Of a stretch of 64,000 nucleotides of DNA, positions 10,521-23,300 are shown in pieces. The stretch's first letter is position 1, and every line of letters begins with the position of its first letter. Under the pieces are notes generated by a model. It had not been told where the DNA came from, ran no database searches, and saw only the letters and a program-made list of their open reading frames with translations. The position numbers and the translations under genes were made by a program. Source of the DNA: Hypomyces perniciosus (Eukaryota; Ascomycota; Sordariomycetes; Hypocreales; Hypocreaceae); contig SPDT01000005.1 in assembly GCA_008477525.1 (NCBI GenBank), forward strand, positions 2,542,001 to 2,606,000, in the 5' to 3' direction.

Positions 10521-13244
10521 ATATTGCGCAACCAGCGAGCGATCACTGCTAAATTAATGGGATGGTGCGCAAACCACTGCACCACCGCACCACCACTGCC
10601 AACTACCGAGGGACGAGCTTCTGGCCAGAGAGCATCCCAGCTCGACGAGCAGCGGGAGGTGCCCGGTCACTTCCGATTTGCTGCGTGTTGCCACTCCAGT
10701 CGATGCCACGCGTGGCCGATCCTCCAGAGGCACTGGCTGGACCATCGTCAAAGGGGTGTCACCGTATTTGACGTGCAGCTGCATGGTAGCGGACCTCTGC
10801 GCTCGAGCAGCCAATCCCGCGATGGACTTGGGTCGCCTGACTGTCCGACGCCCCATTGTCAGTAGCGGCAAGCTCTCTTGGTCTTGGTCATCGTCTCTTC
10901 TGGATTTGCTCCCCTTGGTCGCACGTAGGTTTCACCCAAACTCGTCCGGCTTGCCTCACTGTCATGTCTAGTCAGTGGGTGGCCCTCCATGTGGCCTCAT
11001 CGCACCGCCAGATATGCACCTCTGCGGCTTATTACAGGCCCCGCCCATTGTTGCCTCCTCCAGAGCATGAAATAATACATATGCAAGACAGGACTGGACC
11101 CCGAAAGAGAAATAAACGCGCAGTAGATGTCGGTTTATTGCCCGCGTGATGCGACTGGCTTTCAAGCTAACTGCGAATCGCCAATTGGTTCGCGGGACTT
11201 TCGGCTGCTGGCTGTCGAGTGGCAAAGCCTAGCAGGTTGGAGGGCCACAAGACCACTGGATGTCGTTGCGCCAATCATGCTGCGCTGAGTGGCCCTGTCA
11301 GATGTTTGCTCTCTGTCGCAGCACAGCCCACGAGTTCCTCATGAGTGATGGGCGAGGCAAAGCGGCCATCGCAAAATGACGGTATAATTCGAATCGATCA
11401 TGGCGGCCCGGTCCCGACGATCCCGAGCCGAGCCCAGACGGCGCAGGCCAATATCATAGTAGTAGTATCGGGATCTCTTTTTTACTTCAACAAGAAATCG
11501 TTCGAACTAGGACTTGGATTTTGGCCTCCCTTTTATAGATTTACTACTTCGTACGTGTCGACTCTTTTCGACGTCAATATGCACAATGAGTTGGCACCTT
11601 TAGGACCCACCCATGTACGGCCCGTCAGTCCGAGCCATGGCCTGAGTCTGTCTCTCTTGCAAGCCCGCCTTTTGAAGCTGCGCTCTATTTTCCGACATGC
11701 ACTACGAAGTGCGACTACGAGTGCCTTGGTTAACCCACTGCTTTGGCCTTCCAATCGCATCCCCAGGATCTGACAAGGTTATACCCAGATAGTACTACCC
11801 CTTTTTTGAGGACTCCCTCAAGTTAGATCGCCACGTGGCTTCAGAACCAAGCACTCGCATGTAAAGCTGGGGTGGAAATACCATTTGCGATTCGTCGACC
11901 ATATCAGATTGAAGGACCATGTCGCCGACTCGCGTGCTTGACCTTGCTGGATCAAGAACATTCACCCAAAAAAATGGGAGGGAAACAACATCTTTTCCAT
12001 CCCGCTTCTTGGGTTCTTCCATGATGAAACCCAGTCTCCAACTTCCCCCCATACAATGTGCTGGGTTTATCAAGTGGCGGTCAAGAGCACCATGACGGCG
12101 CATGCAGCCAAATAATCAGCTGTGTGTCTATTATTTTTCCATCTCAGCAATTTGAATGGATGACGATGTCTGTGTGGAACCAAACAAAGTGGTTCTGGAA
12201 TCCTTTCGCGAGTTGAACTCACTAATAACACCAAGGTACCAAGGATGAGAAAGTTGAAACACCAGCGGGGATGAAACTGTAGAGCAGGAATGGAGTAGTA
12301 CTGGCTAATCTATTGGACCTGGGAATCCATGTCCCTTCTACGAAGTAGGTAGTCACCATCAAAATCCATCTCACGGGAATACTTCATCTCTCTATGGTGA
12401 AGGAATCCGAGGAGTCGGGACGGTAAATTAATTGCTATGGACCGGATCACCTCATTTTAGTACATGTTTATTTGCACAGGGTCACTGAGACACGGTGAGT
12501 CGTGGGCGGCTATTCGGTGGTGCTTTGTCTCGGATGGTTGCTGATGCAGATACATAGGGTTCTTGGAGACTGCCACTGATGGGCCAACTGTGGTTCAGAG
12601 GCTGTAAAGAATAGACGTTGACTGCTTGCAGCTTGCTTGGGATGGCTCTCCAGGAAGCTTTACCTCCACCATCAGCTATGGTGAAAGGTATATTATATAT
12701 CAAGCACTACATCAACTCGTCAAAGCAGCCTCGAAGGTCTGAAGGTCTTTGCTGAATTATTTCATCTCGTGGTGATGGTGATGGTGTCATTCGTGTGTTT
12801 ACTAATGCTTCTGTTGGTGCTGCTGGCGGCGCTCGGGCTTAAGAAAATCCGCTAACCCCAGCGTCGGTACGGAGTACTTGCACCTTGGACTCAGCTCGAG
12901 ACGGCTACCACTGCTAAGTTCGACGCCGATTTGGGGCGAAGACTCGAAAGTCTGCTTCTTCTTTCACCCTCTTCTCCCCCCTTTGGCCGTGCACGCAAGG
13001 ATATATGTATCCGGCCTCCCAGAACCCTCGCTACCTTGCGCTTCTCGCGTTACGACCCAATTCTCCCTCGCCCTTTCATCCTTCATGAACGCGGCTTGTC
13101 CCTCCCCTGCGCGTGCCGTCCTAAGTCTGTAAACCGCGACTCCCAACTTTCTAGAAAGTCGTTGGTTTCGTGTGCACCCCGACTTGGTTCGCAGCAGCGC
13201 AAACGCCATCTTCCCGCCTCTGCGTTTCGATTCTAGGTGCCCCG

Positions 13245-16130
13245 ATGGAGGATGAAGAGCATGCAACGAGAGAGATGGAGAAAGTGAAGCTCGAGGATGC
13301 CGTCGAAGGTGACGCGCATTTGGAGACGGGGAGGAGTGCCTCCATTCCAACCCCTAACGCAGGAGATAGCGACACACAGTCACCGACCTCGATGAATGGC
13401 GCCAAGTCACGCAGCGAGAGTGCAGACACACCGAGTTCGACCACCAAGTCCTCGCGACCATCCCGCAAAGCGTCCCAGAAGCAAACAACTCGAGAGGCCT
13501 CCCTCTTCAGCCATCTTCCCGATGTTACTGCGGCATCCTGCAAAGCTTTCCAGGCTATCCCGGATTGCCTTTACGGCTCGAAGCACTTGGGGTCCACGGA
13601 CAACGATGCTCTCGACTGCGAATGCAAAGAAGAATGGAGTATGTCCAACTAATCCACCCATCCTATCAACACTTGGCAAGGCATTTTGCTGCAGATGCTT
13701 ACCTGTTAATAGGAGATGGCAAGAATTTCGCATGCGGAGAGGACTCCGACTGCATAAACCGGGCGACAAAGATGGAGTGCACTGCAAGCGCCGGGAATTG
13801 CGGTGGTGGCTGCCAGAATCAGCGGTTCCAGCTTAAACAGTACGCCAACGTCACCGTGATCAAGACTGAGAAGAAGGGATTCGGCCTTCGCACCGACTCT
13901 GATCTTGAGCCTAATGACTTCATCTACGAGTACATCGGGGAGGTTATTAACGAGCCCACCTTTCGGCGGCGGATGCTGCAGTACGACCAAGAGGGCATCA
14001 AGCACTTCTACTTCATGTCGCTCAACAAGAACGAGTTTGTGGATGCCACCAAGAAGGGTAACCTAGGTCGTTTCTGCAATCACTCCTGTAATCCCAACTG
14101 TTTCGTCGATAAGTGGGTGGTTGGGGATAAACTTCGTATGGGCATTTTTGCTTTGCGAAAAATTCGAGCGGGAGAGGAGCTGGTTTTCAATTACAACGTC
14201 GATCGCTATGGGGCAGAGCCTCAGCCCTGTTACTGCGGGGAATTCAATTGTGTCGGCTTCATTGGAGGAAAGACCCAGACCGAGCGCGCCACAAAACTTC
14301 CCACGACGACTGTTGAGGCTCTTGGTATCGATGGCGGCGATGGCTGGGATACGTCTGTTGCCAAAAAGCCCCGGAAGAAACGACCAGACGAGGATGATGA
14401 AGAATACGTCAACAGCATACAAGCTCGCAGTCTTAACGAAGAGGATGCTCGCAAGGTTATGGCCACCCTCATGCAATGCAAGGAGAAGTGGATTGCTGTC
14501 AAGTTACTTGAGCGAATCCAGCGTTGCGATGAGGAGCGTGTCATTCATTGCGTGATACGGATGCACGCGTATCAAATCCTCAAGACGACCCTCAACACCT
14601 TCATCGACGACCATAATGTTGTCTTGCAAGTCTTGTCAATCCTCGACAAATTTCCCAGATTGACAAGAAATAAGATTCAGGACTCAAACATTGAGGTTGC
14701 CATTCAGAGCCTAGTGGATTCTGAACACGAGGATGTCGCTTCTAAATCCAAAAAGCTGCTCGGAGACTGGAGCAGACTCGAGGTTGCCTATCGAATTAAG
14801 CGGCGCAAGGTTGATCCCAATGCGCCAACACAGAACATCTTTGAGGAGCGCAGAGGACAAGCCCGGGAAGAAGAGACGGCTCAGTCCACGCCAAAAACCG
14901 TATCCCCCCGACCCATTGACGCTCCCAAGGGGCCGCGAAGCAATGTCCCCCAAAGGAACAATTCGTACTACAATGGCTATCGCCAGCGTCGCCCTCCATT
15001 TCACGCCCCTCTACCTCAAGGTTGGTTTGCAGCCAAGGATGCTGGCGGCAACACCTACTTTTACAATAAACAAGGCGCTTCCACTTGGGAGCGACCAACA
15101 CAACCGGCTGCAGAACTAGCACCAAAGGCTCCGTCCAAGGCCCAACAGGAACAGTTGCTCATCCAAAGCATCATTGACAAGGTTACCAAGGAAGGCACGC
15201 CCAAACAATCTGCCTCGCAAACCCCACTACCCGCCGAGGCATCCCCAAGGGATCCAAAGGTAGAAAAGTGGCGATCTCTACCGATGGAGAAACAAATGAA
15301 GATCTACGAGAACACTGTTTGTCACACCTCCATCCTCTGGCTGCCCGTGCTCAATCGGAACTAACAACCTCTAGGTATACCCTCCAGTCAAGCACGTATT
15401 GGACAAATTCCGACACAAGCTTCCAAAGGAGGAGCTCAAGAGGCTGGGGAAAGATGTTGCCAAAAAGCTGGTCGCCTCAGATTTCAAGAATGACCGTGTC
15501 AGCGACCCTCGTGCAGCTCTTACAGAAAAGCAGGAGCGAAACATCAAAAAGTACGTCAAGGACTTCTTGGATCGCGCTGTAGAGAAGTATGAAGCCCACC
15601 AGAAAAAGAAGGCTGCTTGGGTTGCCAAGAAGGCCTCTGCGGGGGACCAGGAGCCGAACGAGAGATCAGCTCCCGGGTCAGATAAGCTGGGAGAGAGTCC
15701 TGTCGACTCTCCTCATGACCAAGCTGTTGCTGCAGACGAAGCGGAGGACATCACTCTTAGTGATGTAGAAGAGGAATCGCCAGATGGCTCTGATCGTAAA
15801 CGAAAGCGTGACGCTGAGGCTATTGATGTTTCAGTGACCATGCCTTCAGATGGTCCTGAGATGAAGAGACTCAAAGAGAATGGCATAGGCGAGCCTAGTC
15901 CGCCGCCGCCGCCTCCCCCTCCTCCGGAGTCTCTACCTGATGCTATGAGGACAGTGGAGGAACAAGCTCTGTTTGAGCAAGAGGAAGCTTTGATGCGAGA
16001 GAATGAGGAGGCACAAAGGCTCGATGATGAAGAGCAAGCCAGGAAGAAAGAAGCCGCCGCGAGGCCAAACATGGATCGTCCGATGGATGAGCATGGCAAT
16101 GCTCGAAAGCGGGAACTGCTGAGCCATTGA
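13245..16130 (+). CDS. set2: Histone H3 lysine-36 methyltransferase Set2
   Basis: Three exons: 13245-13638, 13713-15316, 15375-16130; introns of 74 and 58 bp; 917 residues. The N-terminal ~115 residues are acidic/Ser-rich. An AWS domain (CECKEEW, then [17 protein letters not shown]) begins at about 127. The SET domain follows, with [18 protein letters not shown] (about 250-260, cofactor/knot motif) and EELVFNYN. A post-SET zinc cluster [10 protein letters not shown] lies after it. A WW domain ([11 protein letters not shown] to STWERP) lies at about 562-590, and the C-terminal SRI region (from about residue 667, [12 protein letters not shown] onward) binds phosphorylated RNA polymerase II CTD in the family. 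A proline run and acidic, coiled-coil-like tail end the protein. Its known role is co-transcriptional H3K36 methylation. Intron 1 has two in-frame acceptors 18 nt apart (13694 and 13712); I chose 13712 because it gives the usual AWS spacing. Confidence 0.95.
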
Positions 16131-16957
16131 AACGTGACCTGAAAATAATGGGATCAACGAGGACTAATCGGGACGCATAATCGCATAATGCACAAATCTG
16201 TTCTTTTTTTAAAAAGGGGGAGTTGGGGCCACGATGGAAGCTGCACTGTACATATGGCTTCTGGGGGGATGGGTAACGGGCCACGTCCATGGATTCGCTT
16301 CAGTCGCTACCTATACTTTTTTCTGATATTCCTTTCTCCCTGTGCCAGAACCACACACCAAGGTTGGCTGGCATGTTATAACAAGGCTCCCTTTCACCTC
16401 TTTTTCTTCTGAGGGTGGGTAACAAGTGATGTGGTTGATGAGGTGTATTTGGGAGTTGGCTTTCGACCCAGGGGCCGGCCACTCAGGGACTCATTCATCA
16501 AATAGGGCTTAGAAAGGGAAAAATTTTCGGAGTTTGGGGGGAGGCGGATGGAACATGATTGTGCATCATTGTGCCTGGGACACTCCCCGTTTAAAGGTGG
16601 GGTGGGGCATTTCGGACATTTCGGGCGTCCACTGATGTGTGTATGGTATTTATTGGTTTTCAAACGGTGACGAATGGCATATACGGATTATAGAAGCACC
16701 ATATCATACATGTGTACATTATACAGCAAGCAAGGTCATGATTCTCCTAAACGCCATCGAGGCTGCTGTGCCTTGTGATCCTTGATGTAGAACGCCCTGT
16801 TGCCAAGCCTTGAAGTTACCCCCCGTGCCCTTGCGTGTAAACACCACTTCGTAACTTGCTAGATGCCCAACTAAGATGATCTGGCTGAACTTGTACAATA
16901 AATAGATAGATGATATCCCCCGAGATGTCCCATGTAAACAAAACTGGGCTTAAATTT
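16131..16957. other. Convergent intergenic region, no gene seen
   Basis: 3' flanks of set2 (+) and the Bmt5-like gene (-). T-rich runs near 16200-16220 and AT-rich sequence near 16650-16720 could serve 3'-end formation. No supported ORF. Confidence 0.5.
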
Positions 16958-17956
16958 TCAGTCCTCGTCACTCGAAGAATCGTCGTCGTCGTCGCCTCGT
17001 CGCCTCTTTTTGCTGGTCGCCTTCTGCGCTTCTCCCTTCCTCACAAACACATAACTCCTCGCCAACCTATCCTCCCCCCTCCACCCCTCGACCTCCTCGC
17101 CCTTCTTGTTTCTCACAACACCAAGCGTGCGCGCATGGCGATACCCCGGGTACGCATCCGGCTGGAAGCGAAAGCTACGGTCGACCTCGAGGCCGGCATG
17201 GCGGGCGAGGTCGCGGATGTTCCACAGGGTGTAGGGCTCGCCCTCGAAGAGCGTGACGACGATGGAGCCGCCTCGGGCTAGGGGCGCGGAGGGGGAGGTC
17301 AGGGCGCGCTGGAAGAAGGAGACGAGGAGTTCTTGGTTGTAGCGGACTTGGCGGTTGACGTCTGTGGATTTGCCGCCGACGTGGGGGAAGTTGAAGAGGA
17401 TGTGGTCGTGAGGGGTGCGGATGATGGAGGAGGGGAGCTTGGTGGCGTCGACGGCGTAGACGAGTTTGTTGTTGACTTGCTTCTTGTGGTCCTCGTCGTC
17501 ATTGTCGTCATCGCCAGACTCGATGTCGGATTGGGCATCGTCATCTTCGGAGGCGGTCCCGGAGCCGGAGCTGGGGGCGGCGGAATCGGGGCGGCGGTTG
17601 ATGACGGCAATGTTGGCGTCGACGGCGGGGTATTTGGCGAGGAGTTCGGCGTGGTCCTTCTCGAGGACGGTGGCGGTGACGTTTGTGCAGCCGTGGTGGT
17701 CAACTATCGAGGCGGCGAAGCTGAGGTCTCCCTCGCCGATGAGGAGGATGCGGTCATGGGGGCCGAAGGGGATCGTGGGCTGTTCGTGTTGGTGCTGCTT
17801 GTGCTGGTTCTTCTTCTTTGGCTGCTGCTGTGAGACACCAGAATGGGGAGTCTTGGGGCCTCCACCTCCACCTCCTCCTCCGATGGGTTTGGATTGGGGC
17901 TTTGCCTTGAGTTGAGGCCGTCCGGAGGGACGCTGGAGCTTGCGCCTCTTGGCCAT
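16958..17956 (-). CDS. Bmt5-like 25S rRNA (uridine-N3)-methyltransferase
   Basis: Single exon, 332 residues. Residues 1-60 are basic and Gln/His-rich with a polyglycine run, as in nucleolar proteins. The Rossmann-like core carries RILLIGEGDLSFAASI (69-84), the SAM-binding signature of the Bmt5/DUF2431 family, and DHILFNFPHVGGK (184-196), followed by a YNQELL motif. The end (EPYTLWNIRDLARHAGL then AYPGYRHARTLG) is characteristic of the same family. Yeast Bmt5 makes m3U2634 in 25S rRNA. An acidic, low-complexity insertion (about 124-160) splits the core between the second strand region and the NFPHVGG motif and is probably a disordered surface loop. The tail is Lys/Arg then Asp/Ser-rich, a likely nuclear signal. 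Several long opposite-strand frames here are composition shadows. Confidence 0.88.
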   Translation of the reverse strand: MAKRRKLQRPSGRPQLKAKPQSKPIGGGGGGGGPKTPHSGVSQQQPKKKNQHKQHQHEQPTIPFGPHDRILLIGEGDLSFAASIVDHHGCTNVTATVLEKDHAELLAKYPAVDANIAVINRRPDSAAPSSGSGTASEDDDAQSDIESGDDDNDDEDHKKQVNNKLVYAVDATKLPSSIIRTPHDHILFNFPHVGGKSTDVNRQVRYNQELLVSFFQRALTSPSAPLARGGSIVVTLFEGEPYTLWNIRDLARHAGLEVDRSFRFQPDAYPGYRHARTLGVVRNKKGEEVEGWRGEDRLARSYVFVRKGEAQKATSKKRRRGDDDDDSSSDED

Positions 17957-18461
17957 GACGGCCGTCTACAGGGGGAGAAGAGGGAACAGCAAGCAGGCAA
18001 GTAAGAAAGCAGGGTTGGGTGTTTTCAATGGGCCAGCAGGGTGGCATACACCATCTACTACTCCATATGGATGCAGGCCGCAAAAAGAACCGAGAAAAAA
18101 AAAACCAACACCAAATCAACCAACCAACTGGCTGGGGCGTGTCTGAAAAAGAATCGACGGCGCAAGGGGAACATCTCACGTGCGACTGCGGGCGGGATGC
18201 GGAAGCGGGTTTGGGACCGAGGCGGGCGGCCCAATCAGCGATGAGGGTGTGGCAGGTGAGGCCCAAAAGCGCAATTCTTTAGGTGCCGTTGTCCAGTCCC
18301 ACGCTGCCTAATAAGGTAGTACCTTGTGCTAAAAGGCTAAAAGAGCGGAGCACACTGCAGACAGACGTGCTAGAGAATGCAGAAGCGGTGGCTGGCTGCA
18401 AGATGAGGTGAGGCGCGGTGTCTGTCATGCTGGCGAATGGATTCAAGGGCTGGCGAGACGA

Positions 18462-18498
18462 AAGTGAGGTGAGGTGAGGTGAGGTGAAGTGAAGTGAA
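18462..18498. repeat. GAGGT/GAAGT pentamer minisatellite
   Basis: About four GAGGT-type units followed by two GAAGT units; a similar partial array recurs at about 18504-18513. It lies in the upstream region of the Bmt5-like gene. Confidence 0.85.
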
Positions 18499-19696
18499 TT
18501 ATCGAAGTGAGGTGAGAAGTCAAGCCAAGTCAAGTGACGTGGAGTACGGGAATAAAGTGCTGCAAGTACTATTATGATTATTAACACCAACTATTGAAGG
18601 CGGTGGGGCCATCCGTTTGCTACCTAATCATACTACACGCCGTAATAATTGCGCTCATGACCTGAAATGACAGCCATATGACTCCTTTCTCAGCACACGC
18701 TTTCACAGCCATTAATCTGGGTTAAACAATCACGTTGACTGATCAAGGACTCTCCACTTGATGTATTCTGCACATGCCAACTTTGTTTGTCCCCTAGGTG
18801 CTTGTAATGCCGCACTAGAAGCCTTGCTGAAGGCTGCGGAGTTCATAACAGTGCGCCAAGATAATATCTGCATTGAGGAGAGGAGTGAGGAAACGGATGA
18901 TGAAAGAGAGTCAAATCATGATCGAGTCTTCATTTCGTGCATTCCGTTGACGCAAGTTTGGCCAATGCTGGGGCAGAGTGAGCACAGTGTCGTCAGCGAC
19001 AACCATGGTTCTTAGACATGTCAAGAATGTTGTAGTAGCACAACCCGTGTAATCCATCTCCTAAAACAACTTGGGAGCTGGGACTGATCCTGCCTTGCAT
19101 CACACTGTGACAGGTCGTTCTCAGCATTGCTTCACATCAATTACAGTCTGGTTACTCCCACTATCACTGTACTACTACCACCCCAAATGAATAGAGTTAG
19201 GACTTGGTTGTCTCGCAGCCGCGCGCTGGCGCTCCACTCCGTGATGAGCATTGCAGTGGAATCTGAAGTCCCTTGTAAGTTCTGGGTACTTGAGATCGGG
19301 TGTTTTCCCGGGGTCACTCGAGTACGGCGGTCGGAACATCCAGATCTCCGCACCAGTAAGACGACGTGAAATTGGCCCATACACTACTAAATCGGGCTAG
19401 GCTCTTCCTCCCGAGGCGCTGCAGCCAATCAAGGTGCGCTGCAGCCAGCATGATTGACTGGACGGTGTGGACAAGCCGCCATGTTCCCAGTACCGCGTAT
19501 TGTACCCTGCCACTTTTCGCCTTGCGCTCAAAAAGCGTGTTGCCAGTTGGACCAAGCAAGGCTGAGGGGGAAAAAAGGGACTGACCAGGATCCTTTTCGT
19601 CTCGTACCTCTGTTCTACTCTAGCCAGCACCACGGCCGCGTTTCTTGCACGCCTTCACCGTCAAAAAGCTTCCATTTGCAGCGTCATTCGCCTGCC

Positions 19697-19727
19697 CTAC
19701 TACTACTACTACTACTACTACTACTAT
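19697..19727. repeat. (CTA)n trinucleotide microsatellite
   Basis: About ten uninterrupted CTA units in the divergent intergenic region; likely length-polymorphic between strains. Confidence 0.9.
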
Positions 19728-20293
19728 TGTCATACGCTGCTGGTCATCCTATTGTTGTCTCTGTTCACAGCACTATTCAGCGCCTTGCCTATTGTTGCGC
19801 CGCGCTGCCTGTGGTCAACTCAAAAACTTGTATTCTGACCAACCTTCTCCGGCCCTTATAACAATACTTCACCCCAAAAAAGCCCCCAAGGTACAAAGTA
19901 CGCCCGGCTGGTACTAGCAGTACGTACTCCGTACCTACATGCACATCACCAGCAGCACTTTTTTCCTTTCAAACACCGTTTTGGCATCTCTTCCACGCCA
20001 TCAACATCGCCAAAGGCCGGATCAGCTGCTGTGCACTCGGTGCCCCTTCTTCTTCTCGTCGGTTTGACGCATCGTCTTTTTTCATCTCTTTTTTCGTCGC
20101 TATCGAGCATCTTCCGGTACGCGGCGCGCGCGTGCTCTCTCAGAAGGCTTACTGAGTGGTTGGCTGGCCTAACCCCCGGCTCTCACACTACACTGACCTT
20201 CTTTCTCTGACACTTTCACTTTCACCTCCGTCTGCCATTTACACGTTCCCCCCCCCCATATTCCCATATTCCCATAAACCCTCAACCCCATAC

Positions 20294-20329
20294 ATGACTG
20301 GACTCATCACCACCCGCGATGGCTACTGA
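20294..20329 (+). promoter_or_regulatory. Overlapping upstream ORF (11 codons)
   Basis: An ATG at 20294 starts a frame ending in TGA at 20327-20329, after the main ATG at 20319 and in a different frame. If the transcript begins upstream of 20294, this could reduce initiation at the main start. The transcription start is unknown. Confidence 0.4.
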
Positions 20330-23300
20330 AAATGAGTCGCCCGTACGGGAACCCGCGACTCGTGGTCGCGGCAGAGGCGGGCGTGGAGGCCGTGGCGGAC
20401 GAGGCAGAGGAGGCGGCCGGGGCGCTTCTTCCAGCGCTACCGTATCCAGATCCAACTTGGCAAAACCTGGCCGCGGCGGCACGCGCAGAGGCCGGGCAAA
20501 GAACTTTGCAGACTCTCGTGTCCAGGCGGCCTACGAGCGCCAGAGAGATCTGAAGGCTACTTACCAAGCTGTTGCGCAGGCCTTGAAGCCGGCGCTGCAG
20601 GAGCTGGCTGAGCGTAACATCGAAGAGATACTGCAAAAGCCGGAACTACACAAGTTTGCCCAAGAGCACCGGACCGTCACCCAAGAACTTCAGGCCGCTC
20701 TCGACGCCAAGATTGCTCTCTTTGACAAACGTCTGGAAAGCGATCTCAAACTCGCCGAGGGTACTTGCAATGCCGAGCAGTACGTCCTGGAGCAGGAATT
20801 CGAGGTATGCTATTTTCTTTGCCCCCTGCCCGCGGAGATTTCCGTGAGATTTCGGGCAATTGATCTGACAGCTCGTCCACACAGAATGGTCTAGAAGACA
20901 TCACCGAGCAATTTCATGACAGCCAAGACAACCGTCTTCGCATTCTTAATACCTTGAATGCCAAGGGTCTTCCCGTAGATGTGAGTACATTCATTCACCC
21001 AAATGCATCAACCTGGCTGTTTTTTCTCTCCCTGGCTGCTCTCTTGTCGCCACTGCGTTAGCCATGCATGTATCTGTCCGTCATTTTTAACTGTTTCACT
21101 GATGCACCGCCCCAGGTCCGCGATGACCAATATGAGTATAAAGTCATCACAGACCACCATTTCGACACTGAATTTGGCGTTTATCAATGCTACAAAGATG
21201 GCCACCTCGTTCCCTATCCCTCACGAGTGGAGGGCACCGAGATGTGGCAGAGGGTTCGCAACACCGAGGCCGCCGTTCCCGTTGCAGTGTCTTCCGCTCC
21301 CCCGAGCACCAGAGGAGGCAGAGGCCGTGGCCGCGGAGGCACCAAGCGCCGGGCCCAAGAGCAACCAGAAGGACAACCAACGCTCAAGAAGACGACCCGC
21401 AGCGCGTTTGATGCCCAGCTCCTCCCTCCTGCCCCCATTGCTCCAGCTCCGGCCAAGGGACTTCTTGCTTCCGCTGCTGAGGTTGAAGGCCAGCCTCAAG
21501 GCACCCCTGCAGATGAAGACTCTGCCCCTGCATCTCCCGAACCGCCCGTCTTGTTCAACGGCCTCCCCTCTGTGGCAAATACCAAAGTCCAGGGCAGGGT
21601 CTTGGCTCGAGAGAAGAGCCCTCCTTTACCCAAGAACATTGCGGATGCTGATGAATATGGCTGCCGTATTTACAATCAGAGACCGTCGATGCGAGAGAAA
21701 GGGATTAACAGCCGCCTTCTCGCACCGCATCTATTCCGGTTCAATGAGTGGGACATTGGCTTCCGCGATAGCTCCAATGACTCTACCAAGGGTCATACTC
21801 GGGCCAAGCGTGGCAGGTATCTCGACACCCCAAACAGCAACGGCATGCACTTTGATCATTGGTGCAATGGATATGATTTCTCCAACACGAAGCCAACCGA
21901 TTTTGACCAGGAATTGGTCAAACGCCATGGCCTTCACCCCAAGTATGGCATTTTCTTGCCCAGCAGCACCAATGACCAGGAACCAAGCGACCCTTACGTC
22001 ATGCCTGGAAAGCCAATTGTCTATATTGCGCAGCCATCCGGCCGCATCTCTCATGCATCGCGATCTTTCCAACGAACCACCAACTTTCGCCGTGTTGCCG
22101 ATGCACCTGTCCGGACGCGAATGAACGCGTCTCTGCGCCGCTTCTGCAAAATGGAGGACATCGCCCTTGAAGACATCTCTGTTAATGAGTACCTTCCAAC
22201 CGACGAAGAACTTCGCGATAGGTCTCTGGGCACGGCAGCCAAGGAGCTCGAGTCTAGACCTGAGGTAGAAGAGACTCCCTCGGAGCCTGAGGAACCAGCT
22301 GAAGCAGAGGAGGCGGTTGAACAGCCTCAGGGCGGCATCCCGGCTCTTTCTGTGCTTACATACGCAACGGCCTATGTTGAGGCACAGGACATGACACGCG
22401 CTGCTCCACCTACACCGAAGCCAGCTCGATATGATGCCATCCGCGACGTCTTTACCGATTCAAAGCCTGCTAAGACCCCGACTCCTGAGACTAACAGTCT
22501 CGGACTCAACCTCCTCGCTGAGCTCTGCAAGGTTGAGACTCGGCTGGCCGAGCCTGAAGGTCAGACTACCAAGGCACTGACCCCTACGCCTGCTCCTGAG
22601 TCCGATTTGAGAAGCACCATTAAGCATGAGGATGTACCATCAATCGCTCCCATGAGCCAGGCCCCCATTCACCAACCACCGAGTCAACCAGAGCCCATGG
22701 GTGGATTCATTCAGAACCAACCCCGCGAGCTACACCCTCTGCAACCCTCTGGCCCTGCTGGCCCGGCTCATCATGCCCCCATGCAAGAGCAGGTCATGTA
22801 CCATCCCGCTCAGGAGCCAAGCATGGCCCATCCTCACCCTATCAGGGCTGGCGAGTTTAAGCAACTTCATCCTCCCCCTGGCCCTTCCGTCCAGGAGCAC
22901 CCGGTCTATTACCCATACGGTTATCCAGCTCCGGACCCGCGAGAGGTCCACATGGGATCTAGCCGGCCAATGGATCCGGGATACAACGGCCGCCGTATGA
23001 GTGGTTACGGCGCTGAGGCTCCCCCTCCAGCTCCGGCCCAGCCTCCAAGTGCAGGCTATCATCGTATCTATTGGCCACAACAGCAGCCCCAGGTTGCTCA
23101 ACCTCACCACCCCCCTCCGCCCGCCCAGCACTACGCTCATGCTCCGCCTCCTCCCGCGCATGCGAGAATCCCATTTTCTCACAATGCCAGCGCGGAGCCT
23201 CTTCCTCCATTGCGACCACCTCGTAGCCGCACCCACTCCATTCAAGAGGATATGATGCACGATGCATCAATGCGCCCAGCTGTTCATAGCATGGGCAATT

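Larger units (their letters stand above)
8555..13244. other. 4.7-kb divergent gene-free region
   Basis: The region lies between the AT-hook gene (-) and set2 (+). I found no ORF with coding character. The longest (minus 8889-9311, 140 codons; plus 11345-11773, 142 codons) lack domains, sensible start contexts and splice neighbours. It contains pyrimidine-rich microsatellites (9659-9711; 10487-10520), several short ATG-containing frames and a short open frame at 13085-13132 just before set2 that could act as an upstream ORF. Base composition is that of the gene arm, so this is not transposon remnant. It may hold long 5' leaders or non-coding transcripts, which sequence alone cannot show. Confidence 0.5.
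17957..20318. other. Divergent intergenic region with short repeats and an upstream ORF
   Basis: The region lies between the Bmt5-like gene (-) and the RG-rich protein gene (+). No convincing gene. It holds a GAGGT pentamer array (18462-18498) and a (CTA)n tract (19697-19727). Just before 20319, an ATG at 20294 opens an 11-codon frame ending at 20329, overlapping the main start out of frame. Confidence 0.55.

Noticed and set aside
11345..12103. ORFs of 142 (+) and 102 (-) codons upstream of set2
   Set aside because: No recognisable motif, signal peptide or conserved composition; no supporting splice structure.
17299..17915. ORFs of 134-166 codons overlapping the Bmt5-like gene
   Set aside because: Compositions are extreme (Thr/Pro/Ser or Val/Gly/Asp only), as expected from shadow frames of an acidic, biased coding region.
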